This document shows, one piece after another, positions 16,319 through 24,792 of a stretch of 27,299 bases of DNA (positions within the stretch are counted from its first letter, which is position 1; each line of letters starts with the position of its first letter). The position numbers and the translations under genes are program-made. This stretch comes from JBHHXR01 sp046757205 (lineage in GTDB: Bacteria > Pseudomonadota > Alphaproteobacteria > Rhodobacterales > Rhodobacteraceae). The stretch is from NCBI GenBank assembly GCA_046757205.1, contig JBHHXR010000012.1, positions 1 to 27,299 of the forward strand. Reading direction: 5' to 3'. The notes beneath the pieces were generated by a model. The model worked only from the letters and a program-made list of their open reading frames with translations. It was not told the origin of the DNA and made no database searches.

Positions 16319-17500
16319 ATGACCGAATCCATAGCCATCGTCGGCGCCGGCCGAACGCCGCTCGGCGGATTTCAGGGCGAATTGTCCGCCGCCAGCGCCG
16401 CCGAACTCGGCGCAGCGGCAGTACGCGCCGCCATCGAAGGCGCGGGAGCCTCGCCCGGTATTGTCGAAGAACTGCTCATGGGGTGTGTCCTGCCGGCCGG
16501 CCAGGGGCAGGCACCGGCACGGCAGGCCGGATTCCTGGCCGGGTTTTCGGAGAGCGTCCCGGCCACGACCGTCAACAAGATGTGTGGTTCGGGCATGAAA
16601 ACCGTGATGATGGCTCATGACCAGCTTCGCTCGGGTAACGGTTCGGCCATCGTCGCCGGCGGAATGGAGAGCATGACCAACGCGCCCTATCTGCTTCCGA
16701 AGATGCGCGGCGGAGCGCGGCTTGGCCACGCGCAGGCGACCGACCACATGTTTCTCGACGGGCTGGAGGACGCCTATGACAAGGGGCGGCTGATGGGAAC
16801 ATTCGCCGAGGACTGCGCGGAAAAGTACCAGTTTTCGCGCACGGAACAGGATGAGTTTGCCCTCGCTTCTCTCGAGCGCGCATCGTCGGCGCAGGCGAGC
16901 GGCGCGTTCGACGGGGAAATCGCGGCAGTGACGGTCCGGCACCGCAAGGGCGACACGACGGTTTGCCTCGACGAGCAGCCTCGAACCGCCCGGCCGGAGA
17001 AAATTCCGCACCTCAAACCGGCATTCCGCAAGGACGGGACGGTGACGGCGGCGAATTCCTCGTCGATATCGGACGGCGCCGCCGCGCTCTTGCTCATGCG
17101 CGGGTCGGCGGCTGCGAAAAACGGCCTGGAGCCGCGAGCGAGAATCGTCGGGCACGCCAGCCACGCGCAGGCGCCCGGGTGGTTCACCACTGCCCCGGTT
17201 CCGGCGGCGAAAAAGCTCCTCGACGGGATCGGCTGGACGGTGGACGACGTGGACCTGTGGGAAGTCAACGAAGCCTTTGCAGTCGTTCCCATGGCTTTCA
17301 TGCGCGAAACCGGCGTGCCGCACGACCGGCTGAACGTCAACGGCGGTGCCTGCGCGCTCGGCCACCCGATCGGCGCCTCGGGCGCCCGCATCATCGTCAC
17401 GCTCCTGAACGCGCTGGAGCGGCGCGACCTTTCACGCGGCGTGGCGGCGATCTGCATTGGCGGCGGTGAAGGCACCGCGATCGCCATCGAACGGGTCTGA
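16319..17500 (+). CDS. Acetyl-CoA acetyltransferase (thiolase)
   Basis: Thiolase of 393 residues, catalysing reversible condensation or cleavage of acyl-CoA and acetyl-CoA. Catalytic residues are visible: Cys89 in NKMCGSGMK, His349 in GACALGHPIGASG and Cys379 in AICIGGGEG. GAGG lies nine bases before the ATG. A short-chain dehydrogenase starts seven bases after its stop, so the pair likely performs consecutive steps (dehydrogenation and thiolysis) in fatty acid, branched-chain amino acid or ketone-body metabolism. The sequence alone does not separate a degradative from a biosynthetic role. Confidence 0.94.
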   Translation: MTESIAIVGAGRTPLGGFQGELSAASAAELGAAAVRAAIEGAGASPGIVEELLMGCVLPAGQGQAPARQAGFLAGFSESVPATTVNKMCGSGMKTVMMAHDQLRSGNGSAIVAGGMESMTNAPYLLPKMRGGARLGHAQATDHMFLDGLEDAYDKGRLMGTFAEDCAEKYQFSRTEQDEFALASLERASSAQASGAFDGEIAAVTVRHRKGDTTVCLDEQPRTARPEKIPHLKPAFRKDGTVTAANSSSISDGAAALLLMRGSAAAKNGLEPRARIVGHASHAQAPGWFTTAPVPAAKKLLDGIGWTVDDVDLWEVNEAFAVVPMAFMRETGVPHDRLNVNGGACALGHPIGASGARIIVTLLNALERRDLSRGVAAICIGGGEGTAIAIERV

Positions 17501-17507
17501 GCGCGGC

Positions 17508-18278
17508 ATGCGGATTTCACCGGAACTGGCCGCCGTCGTCTCCGGTGGCGCTTCGGGTCTGGGCGCCGCCGTCGCGCGGATGCTACGGGCCAACGGCGCC
17601 CGGGTGGCGATACTCGATATCGACGAAGGAAACGGCCGCTCCGTCGCCGCCGAGACCGGGGCCGGGTTCTTTCGCACCGACGTATCGGAACCCGCATCGG
17701 TTTCCCGATCGATCGAGGAAGCCAGCCAATCGCTGGGCCCGGTGCGCATCTGCGTGTGCTGCGCCGGTATCGCCCCCGGCGAAAGGACGGTGGACAGGGA
17801 AGGCAACCCGCACCGGCCGGAGATTTTCGGTCGGACATTGTCGATAAACCTGACCGGCACCTTCAACGTGGCTACCCGCGCGGCCGCCGTCATGAACGGC
17901 CTCGAGCCGCTGGCAGACGATGGCGAACGCGGCGTGATCGTCAACACCGCCTCGGTCGCCGCGTTCGAGGGGCAGATCGGGCAGATCGCCTACGCCGCCT
18001 CGAAGGGCGGCGTCGCGGCGATGACATTGCCGATGGCGCGTGATCTGGCGAAATCCGGCATCCGGGTGATGGCTATCGCACCGGGTCTGTTCCGCACGCC
18101 GATGGTCGAGGGGCTGCCCGAGGACGTCCAGCGCAGCCTTGGCCAGCAGGTACCGTTTCCACCACGCCTCGGCAGTCCCGAAGAATTTGCGGCGCTGGTC
18201 CGCCACATTGTCGAAAACCCGATGCTGAACGGTTCGGTCATCCGCCTCGACGGCGCGATCCGCATGGGACCGCGATAA
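17508..18278 (+). CDS. Short-chain dehydrogenase, 3-hydroxyacyl-CoA dehydrogenase type 2-like
   Basis: NAD(P)-dependent SDR of 256 residues. The nucleotide-binding glycine motif is SGGASGLG (12-19), the Asp after the second strand (ILDID) favours NAD, and the catalytic triad is Ser149, Tyr162 and Lys166 (YAASKGG). The overall pattern, including the VIVNTASVAAFEGQIGQ stretch and the C-terminal NPMLNGSVIRLDGAIRM, resembles type 2 3-hydroxyacyl-CoA dehydrogenases. The start at 17508 follows the thiolase by seven bases; an in-frame ATG at 17457 lies inside the thiolase gene and is unlikely. Confidence 0.88.
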   Translation: MRISPELAAVVSGGASGLGAAVARMLRANGARVAILDIDEGNGRSVAAETGAGFFRTDVSEPASVSRSIEEASQSLGPVRICVCCAGIAPGERTVDREGNPHRPEIFGRTLSINLTGTFNVATRAAAVMNGLEPLADDGERGVIVNTASVAAFEGQIGQIAYAASKGGVAAMTLPMARDLAKSGIRVMAIAPGLFRTPMVEGLPEDVQRSLGQQVPFPPRLGSPEEFAALVRHIVENPMLNGSVIRLDGAIRMGPR

Positions 18279-18293
18279 CTCCGCCGGACCGCG

Positions 18294-19319
18294 TCAGTCC
18301 TGGAAACGAACGCCGGACCGTTGCGATCTCAGCCGAGGGTCGGCGGATTTCACCAGCGCCGGGCGACCCTCCAGTATCTCGAAACAGCGCGCCAGCGTCT
18401 CGGTCTCCAGCCTGGCCAGCGCCTCGCGCGTGTAGAACGCCAGATGCGGCGTCAGGATGACGTTGTCCATGTCGTAGAGAGGCGCCAGCGGATGGCGATC
18501 CCGGTTCAACGGCTCCTCGCCGAAAACGTCGAGCCCGGCGCCGGCGATCCGGCCTTCCCGGAGCGCCCGCAGCATCGCCGCCTCGTCGACGATCGCGCCC
18601 CGCGAGACATTGATCAACAGCGCCGACGGTTTCATGCTGCGAAACTCGGCCTCGCCGATCATGCCGCGCGTCCGCTCGTTCAGCACGCAATGGATGGAAA
18701 CGAAATCGCTGACCGCAAGCATCTCGTGCAGATCGTGGTATTTGCTCACGCCGGCGTTGCGCATGATCTCCGCCGGCATGTTCGGGTTGTAACCGATGAC
18801 CCTGGCGCCGAACCCGGCACCTGCCATCCGCGCCATCTTGCGCCCGATACGCCCGACGCCGACAAGGCCGAGCGTCTTGCCTGATATGTCGGAACCCAGC
18901 CACTCAGCCGTCGGCCAGATCCAACCCTCCTGCGCCATCGCGCGCCGGATGGGAAGGAGTTTTCGCGCCAGCGCGATCAGCAGGGCAAGGGCGCCCTCGG
19001 CAACCGTTTCCTCGGCGTAGTCCGGAACGTTGACAACCGGGATACCACGCGAACTCGCCGCCCCGATGTCGATCGCGTCGATCCCGACGCCGTATTTGAC
19101 GATGCCCTTCAGCCGTTCCGCCGCGTCGATGATCCGCGCGGTGATCGGCGTGTAGCACATCAGGACAAGGTCGGCGTCGCGGCACTCGTGCAACACCTCA
19201 TCTTCCGTGGAGCCGCCCGGCATCAGCACCAGGTTCACGCCGCGCGCCGTCAGCGCGGCATCAACGCCGGGGCACTCCATCTCGCCGTCGGTCCGGACGA
19301 CTTTGGCGGGGCTGCTCAT
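18294..19319 (-). CDS. D-isomer 2-hydroxyacid dehydrogenase
   Basis: NAD-dependent dehydrogenase of 341 residues of the D-2-hydroxyacid (phosphoglycerate dehydrogenase / C-terminal binding protein) family. The Rossmann motif is GLVGVGRIGRK with glycines 154, 156 and 159. The catalytic triad is Arg240 (NVSRGAIVDE), Glu269 (GEEPL) and His292 (TPHLAFYT). No ACT domain is present, which argues against an allosteric SerA. The ATG overlaps the stop of the PbfA-type gene (ATGA), so the two are translationally coupled and this is the last gene of the phosphonate run. Its substrate is unknown; a phosphonate-derived 2-keto or 2-hydroxy acid is one possibility. Confidence 0.88.
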   Translation of the reverse strand: MSSPAKVVRTDGEMECPGVDAALTARGVNLVLMPGGSTEDEVLHECRDADLVLMCYTPITARIIDAAERLKGIVKYGVGIDAIDIGAASSRGIPVVNVPDYAEETVAEGALALLIALARKLLPIRRAMAQEGWIWPTAEWLGSDISGKTLGLVGVGRIGRKMARMAGAGFGARVIGYNPNMPAEIMRNAGVSKYHDLHEMLAVSDFVSIHCVLNERTRGMIGEAEFRSMKPSALLINVSRGAIVDEAAMLRALREGRIAGAGLDVFGEEPLNRDRHPLAPLYDMDNVILTPHLAFYTREALARLETETLARCFEILEGRPALVKSADPRLRSQRSGVRFQD

Positions 19320-20686
19320 CCCGACCGGTTTCCCAGGACGGCGTTTTCGACGATGTCGAGCGCCCGGTCCAGATCAGCCTTGGCAATGATCAGCGGCGGC
19401 GACAGGGTCAGCACGCTGCCTTGCGATATCTTGACGCTCAGACCCGCTTCCAGGCAGGCGTAATAGATGCGTTCGGCCTCGTCGCTGTCCGGTGTCCGGG
19501 CCGCCTTGTCGGAAACAATGTCGAGGCCGAACATCAAGCCGCGTCCGCGAACGTCGCCGACGCAGGGCGCCCGGGCCGCCAGGTCGCTCATGCGGCCAAG
19601 CGCGTGCGCCCCAAGTTCCGCGGCCCGTTCGACAAGTCCTTCCTCGCGGATGATCTCCAGCGTGGTCAGCGCCGCGCGCGCCGTCACCGGGTTTTTTTCA
19701 TGCGTGTAGTGCCCGATCGCGAAATCGCCGCACACATCGAGTTCGGTTCGCGCGACAACCGCGGCAATGGGTAACACGCCGCCGCCGAGCGCCTTTCCCA
19801 GGACCACGATGTCGGGAACCACTTCGTCATGTTCGAAGGCAAAGAACTTTCCCGTCTTGCCCAGCCCGGTGGGTATTTCGTCGAAAATCAGCAGGGCGCC
19901 GCAATCGTCGCAGGCCCGTCTTACCTCCTGCCAGAAGCCCGGCGGCGGCACGTAGGGCACTGCCCGCATGGGTTCGGCGATAACGGCGGCAGCGTCGCCT
20001 TCCTTTTCAAGTACATATCGAACCATATTCGCACATGCCAGGCGGCAAACCTCCGGCCCGGAATGCCCGTAGGGGCAGCGATAGCAGGCAAACGGCGCGA
20101 CATGCTCGGCCCCCGGCAGCAGCGGACCGGCGATATGCGAGCGGAAGGTCTCCTCGCCGCCGACGCTGGCCGCGCCGAACCCGGCGCCGTGGAACGCGTC
20201 CCAGAACGAAACCGTCTTGAACCGCCCGGTGGCGGCGCGGGCGATCTTCAGCGCGACTTCATTTGCATCGGAACCGCCGGTGGTGAAAAGAGCCTTCGAC
20301 AACCCGGCTGGTGCCAGCCTGCCAAGCTCTTCCGCCAGTTCCACCGCCGGTTCGCAGGTGAACCGGCGCGGCGCGAAACTGAGCTGGTCAAGCTGTCTCT
20401 TGATGGCGGCTATCAGCTTCGGGTGGCCATAGCCGATGTGGTGAACGCTGTTGCCATGAAAATCCATGTACCGGCGGCCGGCGATGTCCTCGATCCAGAT
20501 GCCCTCGGCCTTGGCGACGGTGCTGAGGCAGGGGCTGGAGAGGCTTTGATGCAGGAAGGCCGCCGCGTCGCGGGCCAGCAGTTTGTCGGATGCCGCGTGC
20601 CGGTTGCGCGCGCGCCATTCGCGCCGCCGCCGCGACCTGTTGGCCTCGCCCTCGGTATGAGTAATCGGCGTGTCAGTATTGCGCAT
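19316..20686 (-). CDS. pbfA: Class III PLP enzyme, probable (R)-1-hydroxy-2-aminoethylphosphonate ammonia-lyase
   Basis: A 456-residue PLP enzyme of the class III aminotransferase fold. Asp269 in LIFDEIPTGLGKTG pairs with the PLP ring and Lys298 in VVLGKALGGG forms the Schiff base. Distinctive stretches are the basic N-terminus (RSRRRREWRARNRH), MDFHGNSVHHIGYGHP, FWDAFHGAGFGAASVGGE and a cysteine-containing CYRCPYGHSG. These, and its position directly after phnW and phnX, fit PbfA, which eliminates ammonia from (R)-1-hydroxy-AEP to give phosphonoacetaldehyde for PhnX. The assignment over a true aminotransferase is inference from family resemblance and context. Its stop overlaps the next gene. 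A strong hairpin lies in its leader. Confidence 0.72.
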   Translation of the reverse strand: MRNTDTPITHTEGEANRSRRRREWRARNRHAASDKLLARDAAAFLHQSLSSPCLSTVAKAEGIWIEDIAGRRYMDFHGNSVHHIGYGHPKLIAAIKRQLDQLSFAPRRFTCEPAVELAEELGRLAPAGLSKALFTTGGSDANEVALKIARAATGRFKTVSFWDAFHGAGFGAASVGGEETFRSHIAGPLLPGAEHVAPFACYRCPYGHSGPEVCRLACANMVRYVLEKEGDAAAVIAEPMRAVPYVPPPGFWQEVRRACDDCGALLIFDEIPTGLGKTGKFFAFEHDEVVPDIVVLGKALGGGVLPIAAVVARTELDVCGDFAIGHYTHEKNPVTARAALTTLEIIREEGLVERAAELGAHALGRMSDLAARAPCVGDVRGRGLMFGLDIVSDKAARTPDSDEAERIYYACLEAGLSVKISQGSVLTLSPPLIIAKADLDRALDIVENAVLGNRSG

Positions 20687-20711
20687 TGAACCCCGCGATG
20701 TCCGAAAGCAG

Positions 20712-20742
20712 ACCGGCCGCGCAATACTCCTGCGCGGCCGGT
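20712..20742 (-). terminator. Strong GC-rich hairpin between phnX and pbfA
   Basis: Two perfect 12-base arms (ACCGGCCGCGCA and TGCGCGGCCGGT) enclose a seven-base loop. It begins 27 bases after the phnX stop and ends 25 bases before the pbfA ATG. There is no following T-run on the minus strand, so it is not a classical intrinsic terminator. Partial termination, mRNA stabilisation of phnW-phnX, or a pause site are all possible. Confidence 0.55.
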
Positions 20743-20769
20743 ACGCGAGTCAATCGCCCAAGCGGACGG

Positions 20770-21609
20770 TTACGGTTTCTCGCCGCGCGCGAGCCGGGCG
20801 TTGATATCCTCGATCACCGGTTCGATATCGGCAAGGCTGTCGATCACGTAATGCGCCCCGGTTTTCGCCAGAATATCGCGCGTCTTCGCCATCCGGCGCG
20901 CAATCTCGTCTTCGGAGAGGGACGCGCCCTGTTCGGGCGTATCCACATCCATGTAGTTCGAGTATCGGACAACGCCGACGCCCCAGCACCCGGCGTTCAG
21001 CGCTTCGCCGACGCCCGAGATCGTGTCATCGACCTTGACGACCGACTGAATCGGGTGAATGCCAAGAATGTCGAGGTTCTTGTAGACCATGAACGGCCCC
21101 GGACGGGCGCCGTGGATGACCTCGTCGCCGGCGACCGATGCATCCGGCCGGTATCCCTGCTTTGCCGCTTCTTCTTCGAGGATATCGACCATCGGGCGGG
21201 TAAATCCGGTGGAGCTGCCGATCTTGATGCCGCGCGCCTGCAGGCGCTGCGTTACCTCGGCCACACCGGGCAGAAGACCGGTATACTGGCGCAGGCAGTC
21301 AAGCTGCAACGGCACAAAGTCGGCAAACATCCTGTCCACATCCCCCTGATCGGGGTAGGAGCCGTGCACCGATTTCCACCGTTCCCGGATTACCGGATCC
21401 TCGGTCAACGCCTTGATATGGAGATCCTTGCGAAGCCCCATCGGTCCGCGCGCCTCCGGCATCGAAATCTCGACGCCCTGCTTCTTGAAGACTTCGACAA
21501 AAACGACTGCCGGCGCGACGACATAAGCGTCGGCGGTCGTTCCGCTCCAGTCGAGGACAAGGGCTTTCACCCCGCCCCGGTAGGACCGGGAGTACACGAA
21601 TTCTGACAT
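20770..21609 (-). CDS. phnX: Phosphonoacetaldehyde hydrolase (phosphonatase)
   Basis: HAD-superfamily enzyme cleaving the C-P bond of phosphonoacetaldehyde to acetaldehyde and phosphate. The product from ATG 21609 has 279 residues. The nucleophile Asp20 is in ALVLDWSGTTAD, and Lys61 in GPMGLRKD corresponds to the Schiff-base lysine in the MGLLK motif of the Bacillus cereus enzyme. Later motifs include GIKIGSSTGFTRPMVD and the metal-binding VVKVDDTISGVGE. AGGAGA lies six to seven bases before the ATG, favouring it over a TTG one codon upstream. It follows phnW by 62 bases. Confidence 0.96.
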   Translation of the reverse strand: MSEFVYSRSYRGGVKALVLDWSGTTADAYVVAPAVVFVEVFKKQGVEISMPEARGPMGLRKDLHIKALTEDPVIRERWKSVHGSYPDQGDVDRMFADFVPLQLDCLRQYTGLLPGVAEVTQRLQARGIKIGSSTGFTRPMVDILEEEAAKQGYRPDASVAGDEVIHGARPGPFMVYKNLDILGIHPIQSVVKVDDTISGVGEALNAGCWGVGVVRYSNYMDVDTPEQGASLSEDEIARRMAKTRDILAKTGAHYVIDSLADIEPVIEDINARLARGEKP

Positions 21610-21671
21610 CAATTTCTCCTGATTTTCATGTCGTTGGATTTGCTGCCGGTCGAGTGCCGGCGATCTTCGGT

Positions 21672-22874
21672 TCAGTCGGCAAGTTTTGCCCGCTCGGCCA
21701 GCGCCGAGGCAGGCGGGGCCGCGTTACCGACGCCCATCTCTTCAAGCGACGCCCGCACGGCATCCACGACCCGGCGCATCACCGCTTCGTCCATTTGCCC
21801 GATGCACCCGATTCGGAAGCTGTCCACCACGGTCAGTTTTCCCGGGTAGATGATGAACCCCTTCGTCTTCATCAGCTCATAGAACCGCGCGAACTCGAAA
21901 TTCGGGTGGGCGGGATTGAAGAAGGTCACGATGATCGGCGACAGCCAGCGGTCGCGCAGGAGCGTTTCGAATCCAAGGTCGCGCATCCCCGACACCATGA
22001 CATCGCGGTTTTTCGCGTACCGCGCGCCACGTGCCGCCACGCCTCCCTCGGCACCGTGCAGCCGCAAGGCCTCGATGAACGCCGCCACGACATGGGTCGG
22101 TGGCGTGAACCGCCATTGGCCGGTCTTGTTCATCGCCGACCACTGGGCGTGCACATCGAGGCTGAGCGAGTGGCTGCGCCCCTTCGCCGCCTCCAGTTCG
22201 GATTTCCTCGCGACCACGAAACCAAACCCGGGAACACCCTCGATACATTTGTTGGCCGACGAAACCATCGCTTCGTACCGGATGTTGCGCAGGTCGAGCG
22301 GCAGGGCCCCGAACGCGCTCATGCTGTCGATCAAGAGCTTCCGCCCGGCGGCGGATGTGGCCTCGGAGATCTCCTCGATCGGGTTGAGTATGCCCGAACT
22401 GGTCTCGCAATGCACGACGACGACGTGGGAAATCGCCGGGTCCGCCGCGATGGCCGCTGCGACCTCGGCACCCCGCGGCGGCAGATAATCGCCCTTGTCG
22501 ATGACCGAATGGTCGCGCCCGAGATATTCCAGAGTGGTGACGATCCGTTGTCCGTAGGCGCCGTTGACCAGCGCCAGCGCCTTGCCGTCGCGCGGCACGA
22601 AACTGCCCAGCATCGCCTCCACGGCATACGTCCCGCTACCCTGGAGCGGCACGCAGTCGTACGCGCCGGCGACGTCTCCGGTCATCGCCATGACGCGCCG
22701 GCGAAGTTCCGCGGTCATGGCACGGAAGTCGCTGTCCCAGGAACCCCAGTCCCGGAGCATGGCGTGTTTTACCGAGGCGGCCGTCGTCAACGGCCCCGGC
22801 GTCAGCAGATACGGCTCACCGAACTCCGGAGGGGCAATCGTCGTATCGATTTGGGTGCCGCCGTCATCGGGCAT
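21672..22874 (-). CDS. phnW: 2-aminoethylphosphonate-pyruvate transaminase
   Basis: PLP aminotransferase (class V) converting AEP and pyruvate to phosphonoacetaldehyde and alanine. The 400-residue product begins at ATG 22874, with AGGAGC seven bases upstream. Family landmarks are YLLTPGPLTTAASVKHAMLRD, PLQGSGTYAVEAML, Asp183 in LIDSMSAFGA and the PLP lysine Lys209 in SSANKCIEGVPGFGFV, followed by TPPTHVVAAF. An extension open to 22934 lies in the AT-rich upstream region and is unlikely. The C-terminus runs about 25 residues past the last conserved block. It is the first dedicated AEP gene of the run, 103 bases after the Na/Pi gene. Confidence 0.96.
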   Translation of the reverse strand: MPDDGGTQIDTTIAPPEFGEPYLLTPGPLTTAASVKHAMLRDWGSWDSDFRAMTAELRRRVMAMTGDVAGAYDCVPLQGSGTYAVEAMLGSFVPRDGKALALVNGAYGQRIVTTLEYLGRDHSVIDKGDYLPPRGAEVAAAIAADPAISHVVVVHCETSSGILNPIEEISEATSAAGRKLLIDSMSAFGALPLDLRNIRYEAMVSSANKCIEGVPGFGFVVARKSELEAAKGRSHSLSLDVHAQWSAMNKTGQWRFTPPTHVVAAFIEALRLHGAEGGVAARGARYAKNRDVMVSGMRDLGFETLLRDRWLSPIIVTFFNPAHPNFEFARFYELMKTKGFIIYPGKLTVVDSFRIGCIGQMDEAVMRRVVDAVRASLEEMGVGNAAPPASALAERAKLAD

Positions 22875-22943
22875 CGAACTGCTCCTGTGGTCGCAAACCG
22901 GTTTCTTTCCGGCGGCAAACTGCGCCGAAACCAAGGATATGTA

Positions 22944-22953
22944 AAATCGTTAT
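22944..22953. promoter_or_regulatory. Candidate operator upstream of phnW (AAATCGTTAT)
   Basis: An AT-rich segment between the Na/Pi gene and phnW contains a ten-base word that recurs exactly at 24736-24745 in the region between the Na/Pi gene and the LysR gene. It may be a binding site for that LysR regulator and mark a separate phnW promoter. This is inferred from sequence sharing only. Confidence 0.35.
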
Positions 22954-22977
22954 TTCGAATTATTTGATAAGACAGGC

Positions 22978-24681
22978 TTATAGATTTTCCGCGCCGATCG
23001 TATCCACAAGCCTGGTGTCCAGGATCTGGTTGTTACGGTACAGGATAGGATAGGCCACGGAGGCGAACATCGAGTTTATTTCCTTGAGCGCATGCAGCGC
23101 CTCAAGGTGCAAGTCGCTGGTCTCGAAACTTCGCTCCTCGCCGGAAGCAAGCCGTTTCAGGTGCCGTTTTCGGCTGGACCGGATTCGGCGCGTCATATCG
23201 GCCTTTTCCTCGATCAGCGTGCGCGCCGAGTCGATATCCTCCGATACCACGACGTTCAGCGACAACTGGATGTTGTCCATTACCTGCCGGTGCATGTCGA
23301 CGAGTTCCTTCCAGCCCTGGGAACTGAAACTCAACTGCTTCTGGCTAACCTCGCTGGCGATCGGCAGAAGGTTCTTGACCACGATGTCGGCGGCCGATTC
23401 GAGGTTGATCGAAAACTCGGTCAACTCTCTTGCCTGCCGCGCCTCGTTCTTGACCATTCCTACCTTGCTCATGTCGGCGACATATTTTCGGATATCGTCG
23501 AACGACTTGTTCACCTCTTTCTCGAGATCGCGAATCCTTGAAGCCTTGGTCTTGTCGCCCGACCCGATGACCGACATCACGGGTTCGACCATGGTCTGGA
23601 CGTTTTCGCCCATGCGAAGAACTTCGCGGGTGATGCAGGCCAGCGCCAGCCGCGGCGTATCAATCACATTCGCGTCCAGCGCCGATCTCGGGCGCAATGG
23701 CTGGTCCGCGCTTTCGCCGGCCGGATCGGCAACGACTCTGGTGACGAGCTTTTCGATGGGCCCGACCAGCGGCAGGCCGGTGAGCAACACCAGCCCGTTG
23801 AAAACGAGATGAACGGTCACCAGCGCCTGGCCGGGATGCGAACCCAGAAACGACGTCATCGGCGGAAACGCCATCAACGCCAGGATTGCAAGGATGGCGC
23901 CCGCCCCGCGCAGCAGAACGTTGCCCATCGGGATCCTCCGGGCTATTGGCGCCATGTCGCGCGACAGCCACACCGCCAGAAGCGCACCGCCGAGATTGGC
24001 GCCGAATACGATCGCCACGCCGGCGGGAACAGGAAGCACGCCCTGCGCCGCCAACGTCACGCTCAGCAGGATCGCGGCTACGCTGGAATGCATGGCGAAG
24101 GCGATGAAAGTGCCGAGAATGAAGGCGGTCGTCGGCTCGTTGCTCAGGAAACCTGCGATCTCCGGAACGAACGCGCTCTCGCGCATCGGTTCGGACGCCT
24201 GCGAGATCATTCCGAGCGCGATCAGGATAAAGGCGATGCCCATTATGATGCGCCCGCTCTGGCGCGAAACCTGCCCGTCGGTCTTCAAGAACAGCCAACC
24301 GCCGGCGAACAACAGGAAGGGAATCAGCCAGCTCAGCTTGAACGACAGGATCTGCACCACCAGCGCCGTGCCGAGATCGGCGCCCAGCATGACCGACAGC
24401 CCGTGGCTGAAGGTCACCAGCCCGCTGGCGGCGAAGCCTGCGGTCAGCAGCGCCGTCGCCGTCGAACTCTGCATCAGGACGGCGATCAGTGCACCGGCGC
24501 CGGCGGTCGCCAGCCGGCTGCGCCCCTGCCCGATCAGCACCCGGCGCATCGCCGGGCCCGACGCGCGCTCGATCCCGGTCCGCACCATGCGGACGGCGTA
24601 GAGCAGGAGCATCGTTGCCCCGGCGAGTTGCAGCAGAAACAATGGCAGGTCCATCAAGCGGTACCGTTCGATTGCATTCAA
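22978..24681 (-). CDS. Na/Pi cotransporter family protein with PhoU-like domain
   Basis: Membrane protein of 567 residues. The N-terminal ~310 residues hold about eight hydrophobic helices with two inverted Na/Pi repeats, the first marked by QSSTATALL (71-79) and the second by MHSSVAAILL (near 196). The last ~220 residues are cytoplasmic and PhoU-like, rich in charged helices. E. coli YjbB of this architecture exports phosphate. Its position next to phnWX, which releases phosphate, supports export of surplus phosphate, but uptake is also possible. The start could be ATG 24681 or ATG 24654; neither has a clear ribosome-binding site. It is divergent from the LysR gene and heads the phosphonate run. 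Confidence 0.9.
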   Translation of the reverse strand: MNAIERYRLMDLPLFLLQLAGATMLLLYAVRMVRTGIERASGPAMRRVLIGQGRSRLATAGAGALIAVLMQSSTATALLTAGFAASGLVTFSHGLSVMLGADLGTALVVQILSFKLSWLIPFLLFAGGWLFLKTDGQVSRQSGRIIMGIAFILIALGMISQASEPMRESAFVPEIAGFLSNEPTTAFILGTFIAFAMHSSVAAILLSVTLAAQGVLPVPAGVAIVFGANLGGALLAVWLSRDMAPIARRIPMGNVLLRGAGAILAILALMAFPPMTSFLGSHPGQALVTVHLVFNGLVLLTGLPLVGPIEKLVTRVVADPAGESADQPLRPRSALDANVIDTPRLALACITREVLRMGENVQTMVEPVMSVIGSGDKTKASRIRDLEKEVNKSFDDIRKYVADMSKVGMVKNEARQARELTEFSINLESAADIVVKNLLPIASEVSQKQLSFSSQGWKELVDMHRQVMDNIQLSLNVVVSEDIDSARTLIEEKADMTRRIRSSRKRHLKRLASGEERSFETSDLHLEALHALKEINSMFASVAYPILYRNNQILDTRLVDTIGAENL

Positions 24682-24732
24682 GTCAGATGCACGGAAAAAG
24701 GATGCAACCCAATTTCACAGTGGAGACCAAAA

Positions 24733-24752
24733 ATCAAATCGTTATCATTGAT
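24733..24752. promoter_or_regulatory. Inverted repeat ATCAA-N10-TTGAT, likely LysR-type operator
   Basis: This dyad lies between the divergent Na/Pi and LysR genes, about 40 bases upstream of the LysR ATG. Its size and arrangement suit a LysR-type regulator site. It contains AAATCGTTAT, which also occurs upstream of phnW. A TATAAA at 24758-24763 could be the -10 element of the LysR gene. Confidence 0.45.
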
Positions 24753-24792
24753 CGGTGTATAAACCGGCCTTTCTTTGCATCGCGAAGACCCA

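Noticed and set aside
16004..17365. Minus-strand open frame of 453 codons opposite the regulator end and thiolase
   Set aside because: Shadow of the thiolase gene; the plus-strand product has all thiolase catalytic residues.
22967..22981. Hairpin ATAAG-ACAGG-CTTAT at the end of the Na/Pi gene as a terminator
   Set aside because: Only five AT-rich base pairs and no T-run; too weak to call.
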